DNA of 39,772 bases, taken from NCBI GenBank assembly GCA_947450695.1, contig CANFWV010000030.1:1-39772 (forward strand). Reading direction: 5' to 3'. The notes beneath the pieces are model-generated. The model did not search any database, was not told where the DNA came from, and saw nothing but the letters and a program-made list of their open reading frames with translations. The stretch's first letter is position 1. Every line of letters starts with the position of its first letter. Positions 24,356 through 32,348 of the stretch are shown in pieces. Position numbers and translations under genes: made by a program. Source of the DNA: Comamonadaceae bacterium. Lineage in GTDB: Bacteria; Pseudomonadota; Gammaproteobacteria; Burkholderiales; Burkholderiaceae_C.

Positions 24356-25893
24356 ACATTTCCTCCCATGGTTGAAAATGGTGGCAGCAAAGCCGACGAA
24401 GATTGGGATTGAGAGTGTGAAGAAATGGCAGAGGAGCCATTGGTCGGCAAAGGCACATCTTCCAAAATCCAGGTGTCTTTGGTGCCGCCACCTTGCGACG
24501 AATTGACCACCAGCGAGCCGTCTTTCAGGGCCACACGGGTCAGGCCGCCCGGCACCATCTGCACCTCTTTGCCGCTGAGCACAAAGGGACGCAAGTCGAT
24601 GTGGCGCGGGGCAATGCCGCTGTCCACGTAGGTCGGGCAGGTCGACAAGCTGAGCGTCGGCTGCGCAATGTAGCCCGACGGATTAGCCAGCAGCGCACGG
24701 CGGAAATCCTCAATTTCAGCTTTCGTCGAAGCCGGCCCCACCAACATACCGTAACCGCCGGCACCGTGAACCTCTTTGACAACCAAATCTTTCAGGTTGG
24801 CCAAGGTGTATTTCAGGTCGTCGTCGTTACGGCACATGTAGGTCGGCACATTTTTCAGGATCGGTTTTTCACCCAGGTAAAACTCGATCATCTTCGGCAC
24901 ATACGGGTAGATCGACTTGTCGTCAGCCACGCCCGTGCCAATCGCATTGCACAACGACACATTGCCGCTGCGGTACACGTTCAGCAGACCGGCACAACCC
25001 AAAGTTGACTTGGGCTGGAAGGCCAGTGGGTCCAGGTAGTCGTCATCGACACGGCGATAGATCACGTCGACGCGCTTGGGACCGCGCGTGGTGCGCATAT
25101 ACACAAAGTTATCTTTGACAAACAGGTCTTGGCCTTCGACCAACTCGACGCCCATTTGCTGAGCCAAAAACGCGTGTTCAAAATAAGCCGAGTTGTACAT
25201 GCCAGGGGTCAGTACGACCACGGTCGGATCGGCCGTAGCGGGCGGTGCCATTTGGCGCAGGGTTTCGAGCAACAAGTCAGGGTAATGGGCAACTGGCGCC
25301 ACGCGGTTTTGGCTGAACAGCTCAGGGAACAGCCGCATCATCATCTTGCGGTCTTCCAGCATGTAACTGACGCCGCTGGGTACGCGCAGGTTGTCTTCCA
25401 AGACGTAGTACTCGCCCTCGCCTTGGGCGTTTGGGGCGCGCACGATGTCGATGCCGCTGATGTGGGAGTAGATGTTGCCGGGTACATCGACGCCCATCAT
25501 TTCAGGTCGGAACTGGGCGTTTTGGAAAATTTGTTCGGCCGGTATCAACCCGGCCTTGATGATTTCTTGGCCATGGTAAACGTCGTGAATAAAACGATTC
25601 AAGGCCGTGACACGCTGCACCAGCCCTTTTTCCATACTCGCCCATTCGTGGGCGGGAATGATGCGGGGAATCAGGTCAAAGGGGATCAGTCGTTCGCTGC
25701 CTGACCCGTCTTCATCCTTGTCGCCATACACCGCAAAGGTGATACCGACACGCCGAAAAATCATTTCAGCTTCGGCGCGACGGGCTTGCATCGCATCGGC
25801 AGGCTGCTGGGCCAACCAGCGATGATAGCTATCGTAGTGAGCCCGCACGCTCGTGGCGCTGGCGTTCATTTCGTCAAACATAGGTCGGCTCAT
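24352..25893 (-). CDS. Circularly permuted ATP-grasp protein of island A (COG2308 type)
   Basis: A 513-residue circularly permuted ATP-grasp ligase, a family that joins a carboxylate to an amine using ATP. Putative active-site elements: EYYVLEDNLRVPSG (161-174, with acidic residues and N168 as likely Mg2+ ligands), K373-E374 with the glycine-rich loop GAGGYGMLVG (377-386), HIDLRPFV (431-438) and NSSQGGGTKDTW (464-475). The C-terminal ~30 residues form a Ser/Gln-rich tail outside the fold. ATG 25893 has GGAG upstream. The gene heads the island A operon behind a sigma-54-type promoter candidate at 25941-25957. No proteasome-like Anbu peptidase, a frequent partner, is in the window. The substrate is unknown. 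Confidence 0.92.
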   Translation of the reverse strand: MSRPMFDEMNASATSVRAHYDSYHRWLAQQPADAMQARRAEAEMIFRRVGITFAVYGDKDEDGSGSERLIPFDLIPRIIPAHEWASMEKGLVQRVTALNRFIHDVYHGQEIIKAGLIPAEQIFQNAQFRPEMMGVDVPGNIYSHISGIDIVRAPNAQGEGEYYVLEDNLRVPSGVSYMLEDRKMMMRLFPELFSQNRVAPVAHYPDLLLETLRQMAPPATADPTVVVLTPGMYNSAYFEHAFLAQQMGVELVEGQDLFVKDNFVYMRTTRGPKRVDVIYRRVDDDYLDPLAFQPKSTLGCAGLLNVYRSGNVSLCNAIGTGVADDKSIYPYVPKMIEFYLGEKPILKNVPTYMCRNDDDLKYTLANLKDLVVKEVHGAGGYGMLVGPASTKAEIEDFRRALLANPSGYIAQPTLSLSTCPTYVDSGIAPRHIDLRPFVLSGKEVQMVPGGLTRVALKDGSLVVNSSQGGGTKDTWILEDVPLPTNGSSAISSHSQSQSSSALLPPFSTMGGNV

Positions 25894-25940
25894 TGCTTAT
25901 ATCTCCGGCAAATTCAACTCTTTTTCTCCGATTAGAGCTT

Positions 25941-25957
25941 AGCAAGTTATGCGCCAA
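25941..25957 (-). promoter_or_regulatory. Sigma-54 (-24/-12) promoter candidate for island A
   Basis: The minus strand reads TTGGCGCATAACTTGCT, matching TGGCAC-N5-TTGCW with one change and with the required GG-N10-GC spacing. It lies in the 94-base comEC/ATP-grasp spacer, about 48 bases before the ATP-grasp start. The same element precedes island B (28627-28643). No clear activator site was found, and RpoN dependence is inferred. Confidence 0.65.
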
Positions 25958-25987
25958 CAATCGCAACCCAGAGGTATTTATTCATTA

Positions 25988-28540
25988 TTAAGGCCGAAAA
26001 GCGGATGGCGTACCGGGTACACGGTGATGCCAGTAACGCCGCCCTTCCTCTCTTTGACAGGTCCATTCAGCCGGCCAGGCGCTTCGCCATGTTGCCGCAC
26101 CACAGTGAGCCGACTGGAGCACGGTGATGCCTCTCTCGAGGTAACGTTCCAGCACCTCAGGTGCCGGGTGGTTGAAGCGGTTTCTGTAACCGGCTTGGGC
26201 CAACGCCATCCGCGGTTGCACGGCGTCCAGAAAGCTGCCACTCGACGAGGTTTTGCTGCCATGGTGCGGCATCAGCAACACATCCGATTGAATCGACCCC
26301 ACCCGCAGCAAAGACTGCTCCTGACGTACTTCAATATCGCCTACCAGCAGGGCACTGACTGAACTCGCGGCAGAAATTCGAAGCACACAACTCATGGTGT
26401 TGGAGCGTGCCGGTGCTTCATAGGCAGCCGGGTCTGGGTGCAGCATCTCAAAATCAACGCCGTCCCATTGCCAGCGCTGCCCCGTCGCACATCGCGTCCC
26501 GGTTCGTAATTGCTGCAATTCGTTGGCATCTTCCATGGAACTGGACATCGCGGCTTGCGGCTGCATGGCCAGCACAGACGCCGCGCCACCCACATGGTCA
26601 GCATCTCGATGACTCAGCAACACAAGGTCAAGTCGCTCTCCTAGCGCGCGTAGCAAGGGCACCAGAACGCGGTCACCAGCATCACTGTCCCGCGAAAAAC
26701 GCGGCCCAGCGTCGTACAGCAGTGCATGAGTGGCCGTGCGGACTAGTACCGCGTTGCCCTGCCCGATGTCAGCGGCCAGCAGCTCAAACTCCCCGACGAC
26801 CGGTCGCAAAGGTTGCCAAAGCAACACCGGCAAGATCAGCGGTACGCCCAGCACCCGCCAATGCCACGGCAGTCGCATGACCAGCAGCAAACCGCCCAAC
26901 ACGCCCGCAGCGGCATAGCCTATCGGCACGGTCGCTTGGCTAATGGTCGCCATCGGCCAAGATGCCAGCACCTCCAAAACAGCCATCAACACGCCAATGC
27001 ACCCAGCCGCGACATCCCAGAACGGCGCCCACACCACCCCGAGCAAGGCCAGCGGTGTGATGAGCAAGGTGACCGCCGGAATCGCCAAGGCATTGGCCAG
27101 TAAGCCCACCACCGAGACCTGATTAAAGAGGAGCAACGTCAGCGGCGTCAGGGCCAGGGTGATGACCCACTGCTCTCGCAGCATGCGCCATGCGCCACGA
27201 GCCACGTGCATCAGCCACACCGGAAAGCGTGGTCGCAAAGACACGGCATCGGTCTTGTTCGCTTGGGTCGACAAATGGGTCCCCGGGTCGGACGCAAACA
27301 GCACGCCCACGGCCACAAAGGACAGCCAAAAACCTGCTTGTAGCAATGCCCACGGATCAAACGCGACCACCACCGCCATGGCCAGCAGCCAAATGTAGGG
27401 CCACGCCCACTGCCGACCAGTTTGGCGCAACAGCACCACCACGGCAAGCATCAAAATGGTGCGTTGTGCCGGTAAGCCCAATCCAGAGAACGTTGCGTAC
27501 CCTGCTGCCAGCACTAGCCCACCCCAAGCCCCCGCACTGCTGGCGGGTAAAAGCAAACACCAGCGGGGGGTGAGTAAAGCAGAACGCCGCCATAACCAGG
27601 CCAGAGCTCGCGACGTCAGCCACGCAAACAGCGTGATGTGCAAGCCGGAAATGCTCACCAAATGGGCAATACCGGTGGCCCTGAAAACATCCCAATCGGC
27701 TCGCTCGATGGCATTTTGATCACCCACCACCAAGGCCACAAGCACGCCGGCTTTTCGGGGACTTTCAATCCGCTCAAAGATCGCCTCGCGCACACTTTGG
27801 CGCGACCGTTCTACCCAATAACGGGGCTTGTACGAGACGCTGCCATTTAACTTTTCAGGTGGCGTGTCGTGCACACCTGCGCGCACAGATCCGGTGGCCT
27901 GTAAACCTTGCTCCCACAACCACAGCTCGTAGTCAAAACCGTGAGGGTTGCTGCTGCCGTGCGGGGCTTTCAGGCGAACGGTCATCTGCCAGCGCTCGCC
28001 CGCACGCATGGGTTGCGGCTGACGCGAGGACAAGGCCAGTGACGGCTCGGCAACTGTCGCAGCATCTGGACGCGGCGCCAAGAAAAAACCGCTGTACCAG
28101 CCTAAATACAGCTGGGGCGGCAGTACCACTGGCTGCGCGTCCAGCCTGGCAGATTCGACCTTCAACACAAAACGTTGCGCATCCTCGCCTTCCTGCGGCA
28201 TGGCCTGCACAACACCTGTGACCTGAATGTCGCGCCCCTCCAGCGCAGGGTCCAATCTTTGCGTGTCAAAAGCCGAGGCGCGCCAACCTGTCGAGCCAAA
28301 GCCCAAGGCCAGACCAGCCGCGACAACCACCAGCAGGCGAATGAATGGCCGTCGACAAAACATCCCCACTAACAGCAAACCCAAAGCCGCGGCCACACAG
28401 TTCGTATACAGCGTGAACACAGCTAGACCGGCTTGCTGCAACTGCATGGCAACACCCAAAACGAAACCGACCCACAAGATGATGGGCGTCGAGGGCACGC
28501 TGGGTCGGATCCGCAGCATCAGCGAAAAATCACTTTTCAA
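25988..28540 (-). CDS. comEC: DNA internalization competence protein ComEC/Rec2
   Basis: An 850-residue inner-membrane protein that passes transforming single-stranded DNA into the cytoplasm. N-terminal segment with hydrophobic stretches and an OB-like DUF4131 region (IQVTGVVQAMPQ); central competence domain (GIAHLVSISGLHITLFAWLT, FSGLGLPAQRTILMLAV); C-terminal metallo-beta-lactamase-like domain with H644-x-D646-x-D648-H649 (LLSHRDADHVGG), GDIEVRQEQSLL and LMPHHGSKTSSSGSF. A TTG at 28540 is chosen as start because AAGGA lies 6 bases upstream; the first ATG (28519) has no Shine-Dalgarno. The gene stands alone between the two ATP-grasp islands, with no other competence genes in the window. Confidence 0.93.
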   Translation of the reverse strand: MKSDFSLMLRIRPSVPSTPIILWVGFVLGVAMQLQQAGLAVFTLYTNCVAAALGLLLVGMFCRRPFIRLLVVVAAGLALGFGSTGWRASAFDTQRLDPALEGRDIQVTGVVQAMPQEGEDAQRFVLKVESARLDAQPVVLPPQLYLGWYSGFFLAPRPDAATVAEPSLALSSRQPQPMRAGERWQMTVRLKAPHGSSNPHGFDYELWLWEQGLQATGSVRAGVHDTPPEKLNGSVSYKPRYWVERSRQSVREAIFERIESPRKAGVLVALVVGDQNAIERADWDVFRATGIAHLVSISGLHITLFAWLTSRALAWLWRRSALLTPRWCLLLPASSAGAWGGLVLAAGYATFSGLGLPAQRTILMLAVVVLLRQTGRQWAWPYIWLLAMAVVVAFDPWALLQAGFWLSFVAVGVLFASDPGTHLSTQANKTDAVSLRPRFPVWLMHVARGAWRMLREQWVITLALTPLTLLLFNQVSVVGLLANALAIPAVTLLITPLALLGVVWAPFWDVAAGCIGVLMAVLEVLASWPMATISQATVPIGYAAAGVLGGLLLVMRLPWHWRVLGVPLILPVLLWQPLRPVVGEFELLAADIGQGNAVLVRTATHALLYDAGPRFSRDSDAGDRVLVPLLRALGERLDLVLLSHRDADHVGGAASVLAMQPQAAMSSSMEDANELQQLRTGTRCATGQRWQWDGVDFEMLHPDPAAYEAPARSNTMSCVLRISAASSVSALLVGDIEVRQEQSLLRVGSIQSDVLLMPHHGSKTSSSGSFLDAVQPRMALAQAGYRNRFNHPAPEVLERYLERGITVLQSAHCGAATWRSAWPAEWTCQREEGRRYWHHRVPGTPSAFRP

Positions 28541-28626
28541 TCAAAATCCTTGATGGGTATCACGTCGACACAGGCGACACTAGATGGGTTGAAAATTGAA
28601 CTTTAAAATCCAAGCGTGAACCGCAT

Positions 28627-28643
28627 TTGGCGCGGCTCTTGCT
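28627..28643 (+). promoter_or_regulatory. Sigma-54 (-24/-12) promoter candidate for island B
   Basis: TTGGCGCGGCTCTTGCT matches TGGCACG-N4-TTGCW with one change and GG-N10-GC spacing. It lies in the 184-base spacer divergent from comEC, about 82 bases before the GTG start of the transglutaminase-DUF2126 gene. It shares TTGGCGC and TTGCT with the island A element. RpoN dependence is inferred. Confidence 0.7.
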
Positions 28644-28724
28644 TAACAATTGCAGAGCATTGACTGAGCAATTTGCCCGCCAGTAATACGGCATCCACCT
28701 TGTACCTTAAAAGCGAGAACCTTT

Positions 28725-31700
28725 GTGTCCATTCATGTTGCCCTGAGTCACATCACGCACTACCAATATGACCGATTGGTCAAACTCGGCCCCCAGGTGG
28801 TTCGCTTGCGACCTGCGCCTCACAGCCGCACCAAGGTACTTTCGTATTCCCTGACCATCGAGCCCGCCGATCACTTCATCAACTGGCAACAAGATCCGTT
28901 TGCCAACTACCAGGCACGATTGGTTTTCCCCGAAGCTGCGCGCGGTTTCAAGGTCACCGTCGATCTGGTGGTCGAAATGGCCGTCTTCAATCCGTTTGAC
29001 TTTTTCCTCGAGCCGCAAGCTGAAGAATTTCCGTTCAAGTACAGCGAAGCACAGGCTGTTGAACTGGCACCCTACTTGGTGACCGAACCGGCCACGCCGC
29101 TGCTGCAAAAGTACATTGACAGCATCGACCTGACGCCGCGTCGCACCAACGACTTTCTGGTCAGCCTGAACCAAAAACTGCAGTCCGATATCAAGTACGC
29201 GATTCGCATGGAGCCGGGCGTGCAAACGCCTGAGGAAACGCTGACGCTGGCCTCCGGCTCTTGCCGTGACACGGGCTGGCTGATGGTGCAAATCTTTCGC
29301 CACTTAGGCTTGGCCGCGCGCTTTGTCTCAGGCTATTTGATTCAACTCAAAGCCGACGTCAAATCAATCGACGGCCCGAGCGGTGCCGAGAAAGACTTCA
29401 CCGACCTGCACGCTTGGTGCGAGGTGTTTTTGCCCGGCGCAGGCTGGGTTGGACTCGACCCCACCTCGGGCCTGATGGCCAGCGAAGGACACATCCCCCT
29501 CGCCTGCACACCCGAGCCTTCCAGCGCGGCGCCCATTGAAGGCGGCGTCGACGAATGCGAGGTGACGTTTGAACACCACATGAGCGTGCAGCGCATTCAT
29601 GAGTCCCCGCGCGTCACCAAACCTTACACCGAAGAACAATGGGCTGCCGTGTTAGCGCTCGGCGAAGTGGTCGACCGTGACCTGGTGGCTGGCGACGTGC
29701 GTCTGACGATGGGCGGTGAGCCGACTTTTGTCGCCACCAAAGACCGTGACGGGGCGGAATGGAACATCGATGCGCTCGGTCCAACCAAGCGCGGCTACGC
29801 CACCGAGCTGGTGCAAAAACTGCGCGCTGAATACGGCGAAGGCGGTTTCCTGCATTTTGGTCAGGGCAAGTGGTACCCCGGCGAGCAACTACCGCGGTGG
29901 GCGCTGAGCATTTTCTGGCGCAAAGACGGTCACCCGGTTTGGCAAAACCCGGCCCTGTTTGCCGACGAACGGCAGACCGGCAAAAAAGCCGACAGCGCTT
30001 GCAACTACACCAGCGCCGACGCCGACCGCTTCACCAAAACACTGGCAGCCAAGCTCGGCTTGAGCCCACGCCACATCACCCCCGGCTACGAAGACACCTG
30101 GTATTACCTCTGGCGTGAGCGCCGCTTGCCGGTCAACGTGGATCCCTTCAATGCGCGGCTCGAAGAGCCGATGGAGCGGGAACGCTTGCGCCGTGTCTTC
30201 ATGCAGGGGCTGGATGCCGTGGTCGGTTATGTGTTGCCACTCAAAGCGCGCGAAGAAGCTGCTGCGGCCAGCTCGCCGCGCTGGACCACTGGACCTTGGT
30301 TTTTCCGCGATGAACGCATGTACCTGATGCCGGGCGACTCGCCGATGGGTTACCGCTTGCCACTCGACTCAGTGCCATGGGTTTCAGATACAGACTATCC
30401 GTACTTGATTGAAACCGACCCGTTTGCACCACGCCAAGCACTGCCTACAACGGCCGAAATAGCGACCCGTTACAGCGAAGACCATGGCCGCATGGCCGCA
30501 GCGCCAGCGGTTTCTGCCGAGCCGATCGCGCCGCCAACACGCCACAACAGCGCCACGGTGCTGGCCCAGTACATGGCCCGCTTGACGCGCATCGCCGCGC
30601 CGACGGTCGCAGCGCGCATTGCACAGTTCAAACCAAACGTGACCTTTGGAGCCAGCCCAAAACCTGTTGAACCAGCCCCGGCACCGGCAGAAGTTGACCC
30701 GTCGGCGCGCCATCCTGAGCCGCATGAGTCAGCTGCTTGGCTGACCCGCACGGCGCTATGCATTGAGGTCCGCGACCCGGACCGCGCCAACGGCCCGAAA
30801 GCCGGCAACAAGGCCAAGGCCGATCCGGACAAGGTCAAAGGCCAAGGTGAAACCGGCGCGCTTTACATCTTCATGCCGCCGCTAGAGCACCTAGAAGACT
30901 ACCTCGACCTGCTCGCTGCGATTGAAGCTACGGCAGAGTCTTTGACCGTGAAAATCGTTCTCGAAGGCTACCCGCCGCCACGCGATCCGCGTCTGAAAAT
31001 GCTGCAAGTCACGCCCGACCCTGGCGTCATCGAAGTCAATATTCACCCCGCCTACAGCTGGGGCGAGCTGGTCGAGCACACCGAGTTTTTATACGAAGTG
31101 GCGCACGAGACACATCTGTCAGCCGAAAAGTTCATGAACGACGGACGCCACACCGGCACCGGCGGCGGCAACCACTTTGTGATGGGCGGTGCCACCCCGT
31201 CTGACAGCCCGTTTTTACGCAAACCCGAGCTGCTGGCCAGCTTGATCGCCTACTGGCACAACCACCCGGCGCTGAGCTATCTTTTCTCAGGCATGTTCAT
31301 TGGCCCGACCAGTCAAGCGCCGCGCGTGGACGAAGCCCGCAACGACCAACTTTACGAACTCGAAATCGCCCTGCGCGAGATTCAAAACAACCGCGCCAAA
31401 TACGGCGCTGAGATGCCGCCGTGGATCGTTGACCGGACTCTGCGCAACATCTTGGTTGACGTCACCGGCAACACCCACCGCAGCGAGTTTTGCATTGACA
31501 AGATGTACTCGCCCGATTCGTCCACCGGCAGGCTCGGCTTGCTGGAACTGCGCGCCTTTGAAATGCCACCGCATGCGCGCATGAGCATTGCCCAGCAACT
31601 GCTGCTGCGCGCGCTGGTGGCGCGCTTCTGGAAGAAGCCCGGTCAACACAAACTCACGCGCTGGGGCACCGAGCTACACGACCGCTTTTTGCTACCCAGT

Positions 31701-32330
31701 TTTATCCGCATGGACTTCGAGGACGTGCTGGCAGAGTTGCGCGAAGAAGGCTACGCCTTCGAGATGGCATGGTTTGAACCGCACTTTGAGTTCCGCTTCC
31801 CGCTCATCGGTCAGGTGCAGACACGCGGCATAGAGCTCACCCTACGCAGCGCGCTAGAGCCTTGGCATGTGATGGGCGAAGAAGGCTCGTCTGGCGGCAC
31901 TGTGCGTTATGTCGACTCCTCGCTGGAGCGTGTCGAGATGCGCGTGACAGGCCTCAACAGCGACCGCTATGTCATCACCGTCAACGGCCGTCCGCTACCG
32001 CTGCAAAACACCGGCACCGTAGGCGAATATGTCGGCGGTGTGCGCTACAAAGCCTGGAACCCGCCTTCGGCATTGCACCCGTCGATTGGCGTGCATGCGC
32101 CGCTGACGTTTGACATCGTCGACACCTGGAACGAGCGCTCTTTGGGCGGCTGTCAGTACCACGTGTCACATCCGGGTGGTTTGAGCTACGACACGCTGCC
32201 GGTCAATTCTTTCGAGGCCGAAAGCCGGCGCCTGATGCGGTTTTTCCAACTCGGCCACACGCCCGGGAAAATGCGTGTGCAAAAAGAAGAGGTCAGCCGC
32301 GAGTTCCCTTTCACTTTGGACCTGCGCTAA
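28725..32330 (+). CDS. Transglutaminase-DUF2126 (putative amidoligase) fusion of island B
   Basis: A 1201-residue two-part protein. Residues ~1-85 are the bacterial transglutaminase N-terminal domain (SIHVALSHITHYQYDRLVKL). Residues ~150-260 are the transglutaminase core with triad C180 (GSCRDTGWL), H229 (DLHAWCE) and D245 (LDPTSG). Residues ~300-1190 are DUF2126, annotated as a putative amidoligase: MGGEPTFVA (329-337), FGQGKWYPGEQLPRWALSIF, GVIEVNIHPAYSWGE (E770, N772, H774), GTGGGNHFVMGG (~810-825) and LSYLFSGMFIGPTSQAPRVD. A Pro/Ala-rich linker lies near residues 590-720. GTG 28725 gives the family N-terminus; the Shine-Dalgarno is weak. It is the first gene of island B. A ligase plus a peptidase or amidase in one chain suggests coupled making and trimming of a peptide bond. 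Confidence 0.92.
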   Translation: MSIHVALSHITHYQYDRLVKLGPQVVRLRPAPHSRTKVLSYSLTIEPADHFINWQQDPFANYQARLVFPEAARGFKVTVDLVVEMAVFNPFDFFLEPQAEEFPFKYSEAQAVELAPYLVTEPATPLLQKYIDSIDLTPRRTNDFLVSLNQKLQSDIKYAIRMEPGVQTPEETLTLASGSCRDTGWLMVQIFRHLGLAARFVSGYLIQLKADVKSIDGPSGAEKDFTDLHAWCEVFLPGAGWVGLDPTSGLMASEGHIPLACTPEPSSAAPIEGGVDECEVTFEHHMSVQRIHESPRVTKPYTEEQWAAVLALGEVVDRDLVAGDVRLTMGGEPTFVATKDRDGAEWNIDALGPTKRGYATELVQKLRAEYGEGGFLHFGQGKWYPGEQLPRWALSIFWRKDGHPVWQNPALFADERQTGKKADSACNYTSADADRFTKTLAAKLGLSPRHITPGYEDTWYYLWRERRLPVNVDPFNARLEEPMERERLRRVFMQGLDAVVGYVLPLKAREEAAAASSPRWTTGPWFFRDERMYLMPGDSPMGYRLPLDSVPWVSDTDYPYLIETDPFAPRQALPTTAEIATRYSEDHGRMAAAPAVSAEPIAPPTRHNSATVLAQYMARLTRIAAPTVAARIAQFKPNVTFGASPKPVEPAPAPAEVDPSARHPEPHESAAWLTRTALCIEVRDPDRANGPKAGNKAKADPDKVKGQGETGALYIFMPPLEHLEDYLDLLAAIEATAESLTVKIVLEGYPPPRDPRLKMLQVTPDPGVIEVNIHPAYSWGELVEHTEFLYEVAHETHLSAEKFMNDGRHTGTGGGNHFVMGGATPSDSPFLRKPELLASLIAYWHNHPALSYLFSGMFIGPTSQAPRVDEARNDQLYELEIALREIQNNRAKYGAEMPPWIVDRTLRNILVDVTGNTHRSEFCIDKMYSPDSSTGRLGLLELRAFEMPPHARMSIAQQLLLRALVARFWKKPGQHKLTRWGTELHDRFLLPSFIRMDFEDVLAELREEGYAFEMAWFEPHFEFRFPLIGQVQTRGIELTLRSALEPWHVMGEEGSSGGTVRYVDSSLERVEMRVTGLNSDRYVITVNGRPLPLQNTGTVGEYVGGVRYKAWNPPSALHPSIGVHAPLTFDIVDTWNERSLGGCQYHVSHPGGLSYDTLPVNSFEAESRRLMRFFQLGHTPGKMRVQKEEVSREFPFTLDLR

Positions 32331-32348
32331 AGGCATACTTAGGGCCCC

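Noticed and set aside
26152..26164. GCACC-TCA-GGTGC as an NtrC site for island A
   Set aside because: The spacing is 3 bases rather than the 5 expected between GCACC and GGTGC, and it lies within comEC coding sequence.
28564..28580. CGACAC direct repeat upstream of island B as an activator site
   Set aside because: Two 6-base copies in a short spacer are expected by chance and match no known activator pattern.
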